Of a stretch of 35,484 bases of DNA, positions 16,520 through 25,067 are shown in pieces (position 1 is the stretch's first letter; every line of letters starts with the position of its first letter). Under the pieces are notes generated by a model. The model searched no databases and had not been told where the DNA came from. It saw only the letters and a program-made list of their open reading frames with translations. The translations under genes and the position numbers were made by a program. The stretch comes from Asanoa siamensis (lineage in GTDB: Bacteria; Actinomycetota; Actinomycetes; Mycobacteriales; Micromonosporaceae): assembly GCF_016862555.1 (NCBI RefSeq), contig NZ_BONE01000081.1, forward strand, positions 1 through 35,484, read 5' to 3'.

Positions 16520-16890
16520 CCGGCGTCGGTGATCGCGGTCAGCAGTTCGGCGCCCGCCCGCATCCGGGCCGCCGCGTCGACCTGGCCGAGGCGTTCGAAC
16601 TGGGCGGCGGCGGCCATCCGGTCGGCCGCCTCGGCGCGGACGATCCGCAGGATCTCGTCGCCGTCCAGCGTGCGCCGGGGCACCTCGGCGGCGCCGACGC
16701 CCACCGCGCCCATCGGCGCGGAGCCGAACCCGTCCGGATGCGCCGCGGGCACCGCCTCCGCGTTGTCGATCGCCGCGATCGCGGCGCGCAGCGCGCCGGC
16801 CGCGACGGCGTCGCGGGCGCGCAGGGCGTCGCGGAGGGTGCGGCGCAGCCGCTCGCGCAGCGCGGTCGGGGGCACAGCGGTCGGGGGCAC
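16516..16890 (-). CDS. YqeY/GatB-like domain protein
   Basis: A 124-residue helical protein with the YqeY signature: LRERLRRTLRDALRARDAVAAGALRAAIAAIDNAEA at the N-terminus, followed by an LDGDEILRIVRAEAADRMAAAAQFERLG segment. YqeY resembles the tRNA-binding tail of GatB. The usual length is near 150 residues, so this copy is somewhat short, and it lacks much of the usual C-terminal part. GTG 16890 is chosen because TAGCGT lies exactly 7 nt upstream on the same strand. A second GTG at 16875 follows a duplicated 15-bp segment (VPPTA twice). Role is uncertain. Confidence 0.8.
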   Translation of the reverse strand: MPPTAVPPTALRERLRRTLRDALRARDAVAAGALRAAIAAIDNAEAVPAAHPDGFGSAPMGAVGVGAAEVPRRTLDGDEILRIVRAEAADRMAAAAQFERLGQVDAAARMRAGAELLTAITDAG

Positions 16891-16897
16891 GGCGGTA

Positions 16898-16903
16898 ACG
16901 CTA
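16898..16903 (-). promoter_or_regulatory. -10 box for the YqeY-like gene
   Basis: TAGCGT on the minus strand, 7 nt before GTG 16890, as in leaderless actinobacterial promoters. Confidence 0.45.
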
Positions 16904-16995
16904 AGCCACGGACGCTCCCGCTGCCACGCCCCGTTCAGCCAACGGCCAGGTTCTGCCCGGGTCGCTGTCAGGTCGGACCGGCAGGCTGATTGCCG

Positions 16996-18507
16996 ATGAG
17001 CGACAACCCACGCGGCCGGCTGACCCGGCGGCGGCTGCTCGCGGGCGGTGCCGGGCTGGCCGTGGCGGCCGCGGCCGGCGGCGGCGGGTTCGCCCTCGGC
17101 CGCGGCACCGCGACCGCACCCGCACCGGCCGCAGACGCCCCCGCCCCGCCCCGGTTCGTGACCCGCCCCGACCTCGCGGTCCCCGTCGTCGACGTGCGCA
17201 CCACCGGCCCGACCGCGGCCGGCCTCGTCTTCCTCACCCCGGCGGCCGGGGCGGGCGGGCGCGGGCCGCTGTTGGTCGACGGCGCCGGCCAGCCGGTCTG
17301 GTTCCGCCAGGTCACCGGGCCGGGCGTGGTCGCCGTCGACGCGCGGGTGCAGCGGCTGGCCGGCGAGCCGGTGATCACCTGGTGGGAGGGGACGATCGAC
17401 CCGAAGTACGGGATCGGCGCCGGCGAGTTCGTGATCGTCGACCGCGCGTACCGGGAGATCCGCCGGCTCCGGGCCCCCGGCCCGGTGCCCGCGGACCAGC
17501 ACGACCTGGTCCTCACCCCGCACGGTACGGCGATCTTCTTCGCGTACGAGCCGGTCGCCGCCGACCTGTCCGCCGCCGGCGGCCCGCGCGACGGGGCGCT
17601 GGTCGACAACGTCCTCTACGAGATCGACGTGGCCACCGGCGCGGTCGTCTTCCGCTGGCGGGCCCGCGACCACGTCGATCTCGAGGAGTCGTATGCGGCG
17701 CCGAGCGGCCGGATCCCGTACGACTACCTGCACGCGAACTCGGTCGAGGTGGACCGCGACGGCACCCTGCTGGTCTCGGCCCGGCACACCTGGACGATCT
17801 ACAAGATCGACCGTGGCTCGGGGGCGGTCCGCTGGCGGCTCGGCGGGAAGCGGAGCGACTTCACGCTCGGCCCGGACGCGGCGTTCGCGTGGCAGCACGA
17901 CGCGCGCCGCCGATCCGACGGCACGCTCGGCCTGTTCGACAACCAGGCGGGCATCACCACGCACGCGAACGCGTCGCGCGGCCTGGTCCTCGACGTCGAC
18001 GAGGCGGCCCGCACCGCGGGGATGGTCCGCTCGCTCGCGCATCCGGACGCGCTGCTCGCGCCGAGCCAGGGCTCGATGCAGGAGCTGCCGGGCGGGGGAT
18101 CGCTGGTGGGCTGGGGACAGCAACCCTGGTTCACGGAGTACGCGGCGGACGGCACCCTGGTCGCCGCCGGCGCGCTGCCGGCCGACAACGGCTCGTACCG
18201 GGCCTACAAGTTCGACTGGTCCGGCACCCCGGGCGACCTGCCGGCGGTGGCCGCGGTCCGGGGCGCGGGGGAGGCGGTGACCGTGTACGCGAGCTGGAAC
18301 GGCGCGACCGCGGTGACCCGCTGGCGGGTCCGTTCAGGGATGCGACCCGGCCGGCTCACGGCCGCGGCGACCGCCGACCGCACCGGCTTCGAGACCGCCG
18401 TGCCGATCCCCGGCCCGGCGGTCTTCGTCACCGTCGACGGGCTCGACCGGGCCGGCGCCGTCCTGGCGTCGTCCCCGGTGACGACGGTCCCACCGCCGGC
18501 GGTGTAA
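16996..18507 (+). CDS. Tat-exported arylsulfotransferase (ASST)-family protein
   Basis: A 503-residue protein. The N-terminus (LTRRRLLAGGAGLAVAAAAGG) is a twin-arginine-type signal. The rest is a beta-propeller typical of the arylsulfotransferase family (PF14269 branch): DQHDLVLTPHGTAIFFAYE, YDYLHANSVEVDRDGTLLVSARHTWTIYKI, WRLGGKRSDF and FAWQHDARRRSDGTLGLFDN. The conserved His residues of the three propeller motifs (HDL, HAN, HDA) are present. Arylsulfotransferases move sulfate between phenolic compounds; many actinobacterial members have unknown substrates. ATG 16996 is preferred over an in-frame TTG at 16990; CAGGCT lies 7 nt upstream. The stop TAA is the first triplet of the inverted-repeat element that follows. 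Confidence 0.85.
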   Translation: MSDNPRGRLTRRRLLAGGAGLAVAAAAGGGGFALGRGTATAPAPAADAPAPPRFVTRPDLAVPVVDVRTTGPTAAGLVFLTPAAGAGGRGPLLVDGAGQPVWFRQVTGPGVVAVDARVQRLAGEPVITWWEGTIDPKYGIGAGEFVIVDRAYREIRRLRAPGPVPADQHDLVLTPHGTAIFFAYEPVAADLSAAGGPRDGALVDNVLYEIDVATGAVVFRWRARDHVDLEESYAAPSGRIPYDYLHANSVEVDRDGTLLVSARHTWTIYKIDRGSGAVRWRLGGKRSDFTLGPDAAFAWQHDARRRSDGTLGLFDNQAGITTHANASRGLVLDVDEAARTAGMVRSLAHPDALLAPSQGSMQELPGGGSLVGWGQQPWFTEYAADGTLVAAGALPADNGSYRAYKFDWSGTPGDLPAVAAVRGAGEAVTVYASWNGATAVTRWRVRSGMRPGRLTAAATADRTGFETAVPIPGPAVFVTVDGLDRAGAVLASSPVTTVPPPAV

Positions 18508-18586
18508 GGAACGGTCCGTTGTTAACGCGATGCGTTAACAACGGACCGTTCCTCTGCGGAAACCGTTAAGAACGGACCGTTCCTTA
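18505..18586. repeat. TAA-hairpin element with three copies of one motif
   Basis: A perfect 22-bp inverted repeat (18507-18528 and 18532-18553, 3-nt loop) is followed by a third, slightly shorter copy (18565-18586). Each copy has the core AACGG(T/A)CCGTT followed or preceded by GTTAA. The first arm begins with the TAA stop of the arylsulfotransferase gene. Read on the minus strand, the third copy begins with the TAA stop of the GH39 gene. It is probably a bidirectional terminator, and perhaps a member of a dispersed repeat family. Confidence 0.75.
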
Positions 18587-20437
18587 GCCGACCGGCGTCA
18601 GCTCGATGTAGGCGATGGCCGGGTTGGGCAGGTCGACCGTCACATCGACCACGCCGTCAGCGGGCTCGACCGTGGTCACCGGCTCGGCCTCGGGCAGGTG
18701 GTCCGCCGCGGCCAGGTCCGCCCACTGGGCGTCCGTCGGCCACGCGCCGCCGCCCATCGCCTGCCACCGGCCGGCCACGTTGCCGTGGTCGGCGTCGACC
18801 CGCCACCGGCGGACCTCGTAGCGGCGGCCGGGCAGGCCCGCGACGCGGACCGTCACCGACCGGTCGAGCACCTTGTCGCCGTCCCGCTTGGCGTGGTCGA
18901 GCGTGCCGTTCCAGACCAGCGCGCCGACCGTGCCGTCGGCGCCCCGGGCCGTCCACGACTCGACCAGGCTGTCGGCGCCGTCGCCGGAGAGCCGGGCCGG
19001 CAGCGCCGTGTCGCCGAGGCGCTGGGCCAGCCAGAGCGCCCAGAACTTCGGCTTGGCCAGGTTGCCGACCGTGAGCAGGCCGAAGCCGCCGTGCAGGAAG
19101 CGCGGCGGGCGGCCCAGCTCCTCGAAGTGGTCGGAGGCCACCCACGGCGCCAGCGACTCGATCCGGCCGGCCGCCGAACGCATCCCGCGGAGCAGGAACG
19201 TGGCGGCGAAGACGGTGTCGTTGATCTCGTTGCCGTGGGTCGCGGTGACGCCCCATTCGGTCCACCACTGCGGCAGATCCGCCCGGCCGCGCGCGGCGGT
19301 GATGCCCCGCAGATCCAGCGGCGGGCTGCCGTAGATGTGGGTCGAGACGAAGTCGACCGGGGCGTCGACGTCGAGCTGCCGGTCGACCCAGCCGACCGCG
19401 GCCGTGGCCGGCCCGCCGACCCGCAGGCCCGGGTCGACGTCCTTGACCGCCCGCGCGCTGATCTCGTAGAGCCGCCAGTATTCACCCGGCGTGCCCGACC
19501 AGAACACCGACAGGTTGGCCTCGTTCCACACCTCGAACGCCCAGTTGTCCCGCACCTCGTCGAGGCCGTAGCGGTCGACGAGGTGGGCGACGAGCGCGCG
19601 GACCAGGTCGCCCCAGCGGTCCCAGTCCTTCGGCGGCGAGATGATGCCGCGGTACGTGAACACGGTGCGGGACGGGTCGCTCGCCAGGTCGCGGGGCATG
19701 AAGCCCAGCTCGACGATCGGCCGCATGCCCAGCGCCAGCACGGTGTCGTAGACCCGGTCGATGCCCGTCCAGTCGTGGACCGGCCGGCCATCGACCTCGC
19801 GGTAGACGCCGAGGTCGTCGCAGAGGATCCCGTGCGCCCGCACGGTCTCCACCCCGAGCTGCTCGTGGGTGCGGGCCAGGGCGTCGCGCAGCTCCGGCCC
19901 GATCTCGCGGCCGCCGGTGTGGTCGGTCTCCAGCAGGTGGGACAGGTGCTCGGAGCCCACCATGAAGCGCCACGGCCGGTGCAGCGGGCCGGCGTCACCG
20001 GCGGCGTCGACCTCGAGCAGCAGCGGTGCCACCGCCTCGGGGCCGCCGAGCGCCGCGCCCCGCACGGGCGTGCACAGTGGACCCATCGCGGTCACGGTGG
20101 CCAGGGGCGCGACGGCGTACCAGTATTCGCGTTCCGGTTCGACGGTGGTGTCCGCGTAGGGTCCGTGCGGCACGGCGAGGACGTCGCCCCCGCCGTGGTC
20201 CACGACGGTGAACGGGCCCGTGGCGCTGGTGGCGCGGTGCACGGCGTACCCGATGGCCCCCTCGACCGGTTCCCAGCGGAGAGTGACCTGGCCGCGGCCG
20301 GGGACCGCGACGAGCCCCGCCGGCGCGGGCAGGTCGGCCGCGTCGGGCTCGCCGGGTGCGCGATCCTGCGCCCCGCCGCTGCCCATCATCGCGACCCACT
20401 GTGCCCGCGCCTGCGCGGCGATGTCGCCGACCGTCAT
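18584..20437 (-). CDS. GH39-like glycoside hydrolase with N-terminal fibronectin type III-like domain
   Basis: A 617-residue protein. An N-terminal segment (~1-35) is followed by a fibronectin-III-like domain (~38-130, VTLRWEPVEGAIGYAVHRA). A clan-A (beta/alpha)8 domain follows, resembling GH39 beta-xylosidase/iduronidase enzymes, then a C-terminal beta-sandwich. The candidate acid/base is Glu306 in VWNEANL and the nucleophile Glu394 in WWTEWG. No signal peptide is visible, so it is probably cytosolic and would act on imported oligosaccharides, although FnIII domains are more usual in secreted enzymes. Its ATG overlaps the stop of the upstream hydrolase gene (ATGA). It is the last gene of the minus-strand sugar operon and ends in the TAA-hairpin element. 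Confidence 0.82.
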   Translation of the reverse strand: MTVGDIAAQARAQWVAMMGSGGAQDRAPGEPDAADLPAPAGLVAVPGRGQVTLRWEPVEGAIGYAVHRATSATGPFTVVDHGGGDVLAVPHGPYADTTVEPEREYWYAVAPLATVTAMGPLCTPVRGAALGGPEAVAPLLLEVDAAGDAGPLHRPWRFMVGSEHLSHLLETDHTGGREIGPELRDALARTHEQLGVETVRAHGILCDDLGVYREVDGRPVHDWTGIDRVYDTVLALGMRPIVELGFMPRDLASDPSRTVFTYRGIISPPKDWDRWGDLVRALVAHLVDRYGLDEVRDNWAFEVWNEANLSVFWSGTPGEYWRLYEISARAVKDVDPGLRVGGPATAAVGWVDRQLDVDAPVDFVSTHIYGSPPLDLRGITAARGRADLPQWWTEWGVTATHGNEINDTVFAATFLLRGMRSAAGRIESLAPWVASDHFEELGRPPRFLHGGFGLLTVGNLAKPKFWALWLAQRLGDTALPARLSGDGADSLVESWTARGADGTVGALVWNGTLDHAKRDGDKVLDRSVTVRVAGLPGRRYEVRRWRVDADHGNVAGRWQAMGGGAWPTDAQWADLAAADHLPEAEPVTTVEPADGVVDVTVDLPNPAIAYIELTPVG

Positions 20438-21984
20438 GCGCCCGCTCCACCAAGCTGGGGGAGGTGCTGGTCGGCCGGGATGTTGAACGTCTCCTGCCCG
20501 ATCAGCGGGCGGATCCGCTGCTCGAAGCGCTTGTCCACGAATGACTTCCTTATCAGGTCGTTGGCGAGCTCGTTGCCGAGCGCACCCATGATCATTGCCT
20601 GGTCGAGCGAGAGGTACCGCTTGGCCACGGTGCCGCTGCCGACCGCCACGGCGTCGTAGAACCCGCCGGGGCCGTACGCGTCGAAGTTGGCCTTGAGGCC
20701 CCGCAGGTTGTCGACGACCGGGCCCTTGGCGTACGGCAGCGCGAGGAACGCCGCGTGCGGTGTCACCACGCCGTCGCCGTAGTCCGGCTCGGCGCCGGCC
20801 GGGCGGCAGTCACCGAAGCCCGCGTCGTACCGCGACTGCTCCACGTCGGAGGGATAGCCGTTGGTGTCCATGCCCATCGCGTCGACGCCCCACACCGCGT
20901 AGCCGCCGCTCGGGTTGCTGGCGGGGGAGAAGCCCCAGTAGCCGTAGCCGGCGTCGTGCAGGCCGTGCTCGATCTGCCCGGCCACGGTCGCCTTGTGGTT
21001 GCGGCCCCAGCTGTTGGGCGCCCACCGCTCCTCAGGCACGAACAGGTCCGGCATCAGCGCCTCGAACATGTCGCCGCCCCAGCTCGGCACGAACCGGATC
21101 CCGCGGTACTCGTACGCGCCCTCGTAGACCGGCACGCCCTCGTAGGTCGTGTCGAAGCCGACGGGCTGCATCTCGTGCCAGTTCCAGTCGCAGGTGGCCG
21201 GCAGCGTGCGCATGGTGTTGTAGTAGGCCTCGGCCGGGATCTGCCCGGCGCCGATGCCGAGGTAGGTCGCGATCCGCGGCTCGGTCACGGTGATGTCGTA
21301 GTGGTTGCAGGTGAACCAGGTGCCGTCGCGCTGCACGGAGCACTGCGGCGGCGGTGGCGGCTCGGCGTCCCAGAAACCACCGGCGATCAGGCCGCTGGCG
21401 CCGAAGGGCGTGGTCGCGGCGGGGTTGTAGTAGAAGCCGAAGTTCATCTTGGACAGGATCCGGTCGGCCTTGCCGCGCAGCTCCGGCACGGCACCCTTGA
21501 CGACCCGCAGCGCCGCGGCGAGCCAGCCGTTGTCCACACTCGACAGGAACGGGTAGATCGTGCTGCCGTCCTCGGGCCAGACCCGGACGACGGAGGCGTC
21601 CCGCGGGTCGTACCAGTTGAAGTACATGCCGGACTGCTCGTGGTGGTCCATCCGGGCCAGGGTGTCCAGCGTCTGGGAGATCCGGTCCCGGGCCTCCTTG
21701 CGGGAGATGAAGCCCAGCTCCCGGGCGACCACCGCCGACCACATGTAGCCGCCGATGTTGGTCGGGGAGGTGTAGGTCGAGTCGGTTTTCAGGTCACCGC
21801 TGACGTTGTCGGCGACCAGGCCGGTCCGGGGGTCGGTCATGGCGACCATCGACCGCCAGGTGTCCTTGGCGTAGGCGGTCAGCGTGCGGTCGGCGCCCTT
21901 GGTGTCCGGCGCGGCCGCGGCGGCTGATCCGCCGCCCGCCAGCACCAGCCCGAGCGCGACGACGGGAGCGAGGATGCGTCGCAT
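20434..21984 (-). CDS. Secreted glycoamylase-like (GH144-type) glycoside hydrolase
   Basis: A 516-residue protein with a signal peptide (MRRILAPVVALGLVLAGG, cleavage near AAAAAP). Its (alpha/alpha)6 domain follows the glycoamylase-like pattern (PF10091): TSPTNIGGYMWSAVVARELGFIS, WYDPRD, SSVDNGWLAAALRV, FVPSWGGDMFEALMPDL, WGFSPASNPSGGYAVWGVDAMG and VVTPHAAFLALPYA. The family includes GH144 endo-beta-1,2-glucanases and cyclic-glucan-active enzymes, so beta-1,2-glucan is a reasonable but unproven substrate. ATG 21984 has AAGGAG a few nt upstream and begins 8 nt after the MalG-like stop. Secretion suggests it releases the oligosaccharides taken up by the transporter encoded just upstream. Confidence 0.85.
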   Translation of the reverse strand: MRRILAPVVALGLVLAGGGSAAAAAPDTKGADRTLTAYAKDTWRSMVAMTDPRTGLVADNVSGDLKTDSTYTSPTNIGGYMWSAVVARELGFISRKEARDRISQTLDTLARMDHHEQSGMYFNWYDPRDASVVRVWPEDGSTIYPFLSSVDNGWLAAALRVVKGAVPELRGKADRILSKMNFGFYYNPAATTPFGASGLIAGGFWDAEPPPPPQCSVQRDGTWFTCNHYDITVTEPRIATYLGIGAGQIPAEAYYNTMRTLPATCDWNWHEMQPVGFDTTYEGVPVYEGAYEYRGIRFVPSWGGDMFEALMPDLFVPEERWAPNSWGRNHKATVAGQIEHGLHDAGYGYWGFSPASNPSGGYAVWGVDAMGMDTNGYPSDVEQSRYDAGFGDCRPAGAEPDYGDGVVTPHAAFLALPYAKGPVVDNLRGLKANFDAYGPGGFYDAVAVGSGTVAKRYLSLDQAMIMGALGNELANDLIRKSFVDKRFEQRIRPLIGQETFNIPADQHLPQLGGAGA

Positions 21985-21992
21985 GAGTCTCC

Positions 21993-22841
21993 TTACTTGA
22001 GTCCGGTTGTCGCGATGCCACGCATGAAGTGCCGCTGGAGGAGCAGGAACACGATCAGCACCGGCAGCACCACCACGACGGCGCCGGCCAGCAGCAGGCC
22101 GAAGTCGGTGCGGTTCTGCCCGATGCTGTAGAGCGCCAGCGCGACCGGCAGCGTGTACTTGTCCTCCGTGGTGGCGACGACGAGGGGCCAGAGGAAGTTG
22201 TTCCAGGACGCGAGGAACGTGAGGATCCCGAGTGTGGCCAGCGCCGGCCGGCACAGCGGCAGGACGACGCGCCAGAAGATCCGGAACTCGCCGGCACCGT
22301 CGACCCGGGCGGCCTCGATCAGGTCGTCGGGGATCGACTGGAGGAACTGGCGCATCAGGAACACGCCGAACGGGCCGACGAGGAACGGCAGGATCAGCCC
22401 CGCGTACGTGTTGGTCAGGCCCATGTTGCTGACCAGCACGAACTGCGGGACGAAGGTGACCATGCCGGGCACCATGAGCATGCCGAGCACGGCCAGGAAC
22501 AGCACCCGCTTGCCGGGGTAGCGCAGCTTCGCGAGCGCGTAGCCCACCAGCGAGCAGAACAGCAGGTTGCCGACCGTCACCGCGAGGGCCACCAGGGCCG
22601 AGTTGAAGAAGAACAGCGGGAAGTCCAGGCGGGAGAACAGGTCGCGGAAGTTCTCCAGCGTGAACGTCTCGGGCCACCAGGTCGGCGGCACGCTGCGGAT
22701 CTCGCCCTCGGGCTTGAACGACGAGAGCGCCATCCAGACGAACGGCCCCACGACCGCCAGCAGGCTGATGCTCAGGATCGTGTAGAGCACCGCCTTCGCG
22801 ACGCGGTCGCGGCCGCGTACGCCTCGATCCATTGTGGTCAT
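21993..22841 (-). CDS. Carbohydrate ABC transporter permease (MalG-like)
   Basis: A 282-residue inner-membrane permease with six predicted helices and the cytoplasmic EAA loop (EAARVDGAGEFRIFWRVVLPL) that contacts the ATPase. It belongs to the MalG half of CUT1 sugar transporters. The start overlaps the stop of the MalF-like gene (ATGA at 22838-22841); an in-frame ATG at 22832 is an alternative. Confidence 0.95.
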   Translation of the reverse strand: MTTMDRGVRGRDRVAKAVLYTILSISLLAVVGPFVWMALSSFKPEGEIRSVPPTWWPETFTLENFRDLFSRLDFPLFFFNSALVALAVTVGNLLFCSLVGYALAKLRYPGKRVLFLAVLGMLMVPGMVTFVPQFVLVSNMGLTNTYAGLILPFLVGPFGVFLMRQFLQSIPDDLIEAARVDGAGEFRIFWRVVLPLCRPALATLGILTFLASWNNFLWPLVVATTEDKYTLPVALALYSIGQNRTDFGLLLAGAVVVVLPVLIVFLLLQRHFMRGIATTGLK

Positions 22842-23800
22842 TTGCGTTCTCCGAGGAAGCGGAACTGGATGACCGACAGCGCCACGATCGCGACGAAGAG
22901 CACGTAGCTGGCCGCGGCCGCGTAGCCGTAGTTGCCGAACCCGAACTGGTTGTAGATGTGGTAGCTCACCGACAGCGTCGAGGAGAGCGGGCCGCCCTGG
23001 GTCATCACGAACGGCTCCTCGAAGAACTGCAGGTAGCCGATGCCGGTGACCACGCCACCGAAGAGCAGCGTCGGGCGCAGCATGGGCAGCGTCACGTGCC
23101 GGAACTGCTGCCAGCGGCTGGCGCCGTCGAGCGTGGCCGCCTCGTAGAGGTCACCCGGGATGGCCTGCAGGCCGGCCAGGAAGATCACCATGAGGAAGCC
23201 GAAGTTGCGCCAGGTCGCCATGACGATCAGCGAGGGCAGGGCGAGCTTCGTGTCGAACAGCCAGCTCGGCCCGTCGATCCCGACCACGCCCAGCAGGCCG
23301 TTGACCAGGCCCACCTCGGGGTCGAGCAGGAACCGCCAGACGACCGCGACGGCCACGATGCTCGTCACCACGGGCAGGTAGAAGCCGACCCGGAACAGCG
23401 CCCGGAAGCGCAGGAGGCCCGAGTTGAGCGCCGTCGCGGCGGCCAGCGCGACCACGATGGTCAGCGGCACGCCGACGACCACGAACACCAGCGTGTTGAC
23501 CGACGAGCGCAGGAACAGGTCGTCGGAGAAGAGCCGGGTGTAGTTGTCCAGGCCCACGAAGTTGACCGCGAACGGGTTGCGCAGGTCGGTCGAGCGCAGG
23601 TCGGTGAAGCTCATCACCAGCGAGACCACGACCGGGACGGCCATGAACACCAGGAAGAGCACGGTGAAGGGCGCGGAGAAGGCCCAGCCGGTCAGCGCCC
23701 GGCGCAGACGCTGCCGCCGCTGGACCGACCCGGCGGGCCGGTCGGAGGTCTTCCCTTCGACCGACCGCGCCGGAGCCGTCGCCACGGGGGCGCCGGCCAT
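22838..23800 (-). CDS. Carbohydrate ABC transporter permease (MalF-like)
   Basis: A 320-residue permease of the MalF half of CUT1 sugar ABC transporters. It has a cytoplasmic N-terminus rich in Arg/Gln, about six helices, the long periplasm-facing loop region and an EAA loop (YEAATLDGASRWQQFRHVTLPML). It lies 1 nt after the stop of the binding-protein gene and overlaps the MalG-like gene by 4 bp. No ATPase gene is present in the operon; in streptomycetes such transporters use a shared MsiK-type ATPase encoded elsewhere, which is likely here too. Confidence 0.95.
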   Translation of the reverse strand: MAGAPVATAPARSVEGKTSDRPAGSVQRRQRLRRALTGWAFSAPFTVLFLVFMAVPVVVSLVMSFTDLRSTDLRNPFAVNFVGLDNYTRLFSDDLFLRSSVNTLVFVVVGVPLTIVVALAAATALNSGLLRFRALFRVGFYLPVVTSIVAVAVVWRFLLDPEVGLVNGLLGVVGIDGPSWLFDTKLALPSLIVMATWRNFGFLMVIFLAGLQAIPGDLYEAATLDGASRWQQFRHVTLPMLRPTLLFGGVVTGIGYLQFFEEPFVMTQGGPLSSTLSVSYHIYNQFGFGNYGYAAAASYVLFVAIVALSVIQFRFLGERK

Positions 23801-23801
23801 C

Positions 23802-25067
23802 TCAGCTCCCGGTTCCGATGCCGGACGCCTTCTCCTGGATGGCCTTCGCCACCGCGGCCGGGTCCACGTCGGACTTGCACAGCTTCTCGACCTCGAGGTC
23901 GAACGACGCCGCCATCTGCTCCCAGGTCGGGATCGCGGGCGGAGCCTTGGCGTCCTCGAGCTGCTTGCCGAACACCGCGAGGTACGGGTCTCCGGAGAGG
24001 GTGCTGTCGTCCCAGGCGGACTGCACGGACGGCAGGTCCTTGACCTCCTGGTACCACTTCACCTGCACGTCGGGCTTGCTCAGCCACTGCACGAACTTCC
24101 AGCCGGCGTCGCGGTTCTTCGCGTCCTTGAAGACGGCCAGGTTGCTGCCGCCGATGAACGAGGTCGCCGACTTCTTCATCGGCATCTGGGCGATCGCCCA
24201 CTTGTCGGCGAACGCGGCGCCGCCCTTCTCCTGGAGCAGGCCGATGTGCCACGGCCCGGAGATGAACGCGCCGATCTTGCCGCTGACGAAGTCGGGCTCG
24301 AGCGCGCCCTCGGGCAGGTCGGTGCCGGACAGGCCCTGCTTGAAGAACGACTGGTAGTAGCCCAGGGCCTCGGTCATCTCCGGCGAGTCGAAGCTGACCT
24401 TGTCGGCGGACACGCCCTCGGCGCCGTTGGACCAGGCGAACGGCATCACGGACTGCCAGCTACCGGTCTTGCCGGGCTGCAGGTGGAAGCCCTCGCGTAC
24501 GCCGTTGGCCTTCATCTTGGTGGCCATCGCCGTCAGGTCGTCCCAGGTCTTGGGGCCCTCGGGGAAGCCAACCGCGGTGGCCAGGTCCTTGCGGTAGAAG
24601 ATGCCGCGGGTCTCGACGTACCAGGGCACGCCGTAGGAGGAGCCGTCGACGACCGTCGTGTCCCAGGCGCCGGGGAAGAACTCCTCCTTCTTGATCAGGT
24701 CCGGCGGCGTCGGGTCGAGCGCGCCGGTCTTGGCGAACTCGCCCTGCCAGGTGGTGCCGATCATCGACACGTCGGGGGTCTGCTTGGCCGCGATCGCGCT
24801 GGCGATCTTCTGGTGCGCCGCGTCCCAGGGCACCGGCGTCACGTTGACCTTGGCGTCGGGGTTCTCCGTCATGAACGCCTTGGCGAACTCACCGAGCTTC
24901 TCGCCCTCGGTGCCCATCGCCCAGACCGTGATCTCGCCGCTGGCCTTGCCTTCCGCGACGGCCTTCGCGTCGTCCTGGCCGCCGCCCGAGTCGCGACCGC
25001 AACCGGTCAGCGCCACGGACAGGGCTAACGCGGCCGCCGCCACGGTCGCGAGCCTGCTCCTTCTCAT
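23802..25067 (-). CDS. Sugar ABC transporter substrate-binding lipoprotein
   Basis: A 421-residue extracellular solute-binding protein of the CUT1 class (family 1). It has a lipoprotein signal with lipobox LTGC (Cys ~23) and the usual course ITVWAMGTEGEKL, then TPDVSMIGTTWQGEFAKTGAL, GVPWYVETRGIFYRKDL and a C-terminal lobe with SFIGGSNLAVFK. It captures an oligosaccharide for the two permeases that follow. ATG 25067 overlaps the LacI stop (ATGA) and has GGAGG 6 nt upstream. Substrate is not readable; the associated GH144-type and GH39-type enzymes suggest a beta-glucan or xylan-type oligosaccharide. Confidence 0.95.
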   Translation of the reverse strand: MRRSRLATVAAAALALSVALTGCGRDSGGGQDDAKAVAEGKASGEITVWAMGTEGEKLGEFAKAFMTENPDAKVNVTPVPWDAAHQKIASAIAAKQTPDVSMIGTTWQGEFAKTGALDPTPPDLIKKEEFFPGAWDTTVVDGSSYGVPWYVETRGIFYRKDLATAVGFPEGPKTWDDLTAMATKMKANGVREGFHLQPGKTGSWQSVMPFAWSNGAEGVSADKVSFDSPEMTEALGYYQSFFKQGLSGTDLPEGALEPDFVSGKIGAFISGPWHIGLLQEKGGAAFADKWAIAQMPMKKSATSFIGGSNLAVFKDAKNRDAGWKFVQWLSKPDVQVKWYQEVKDLPSVQSAWDDSTLSGDPYLAVFGKQLEDAKAPPAIPTWEQMAASFDLEVEKLCKSDVDPAAVAKAIQEKASGIGTGS

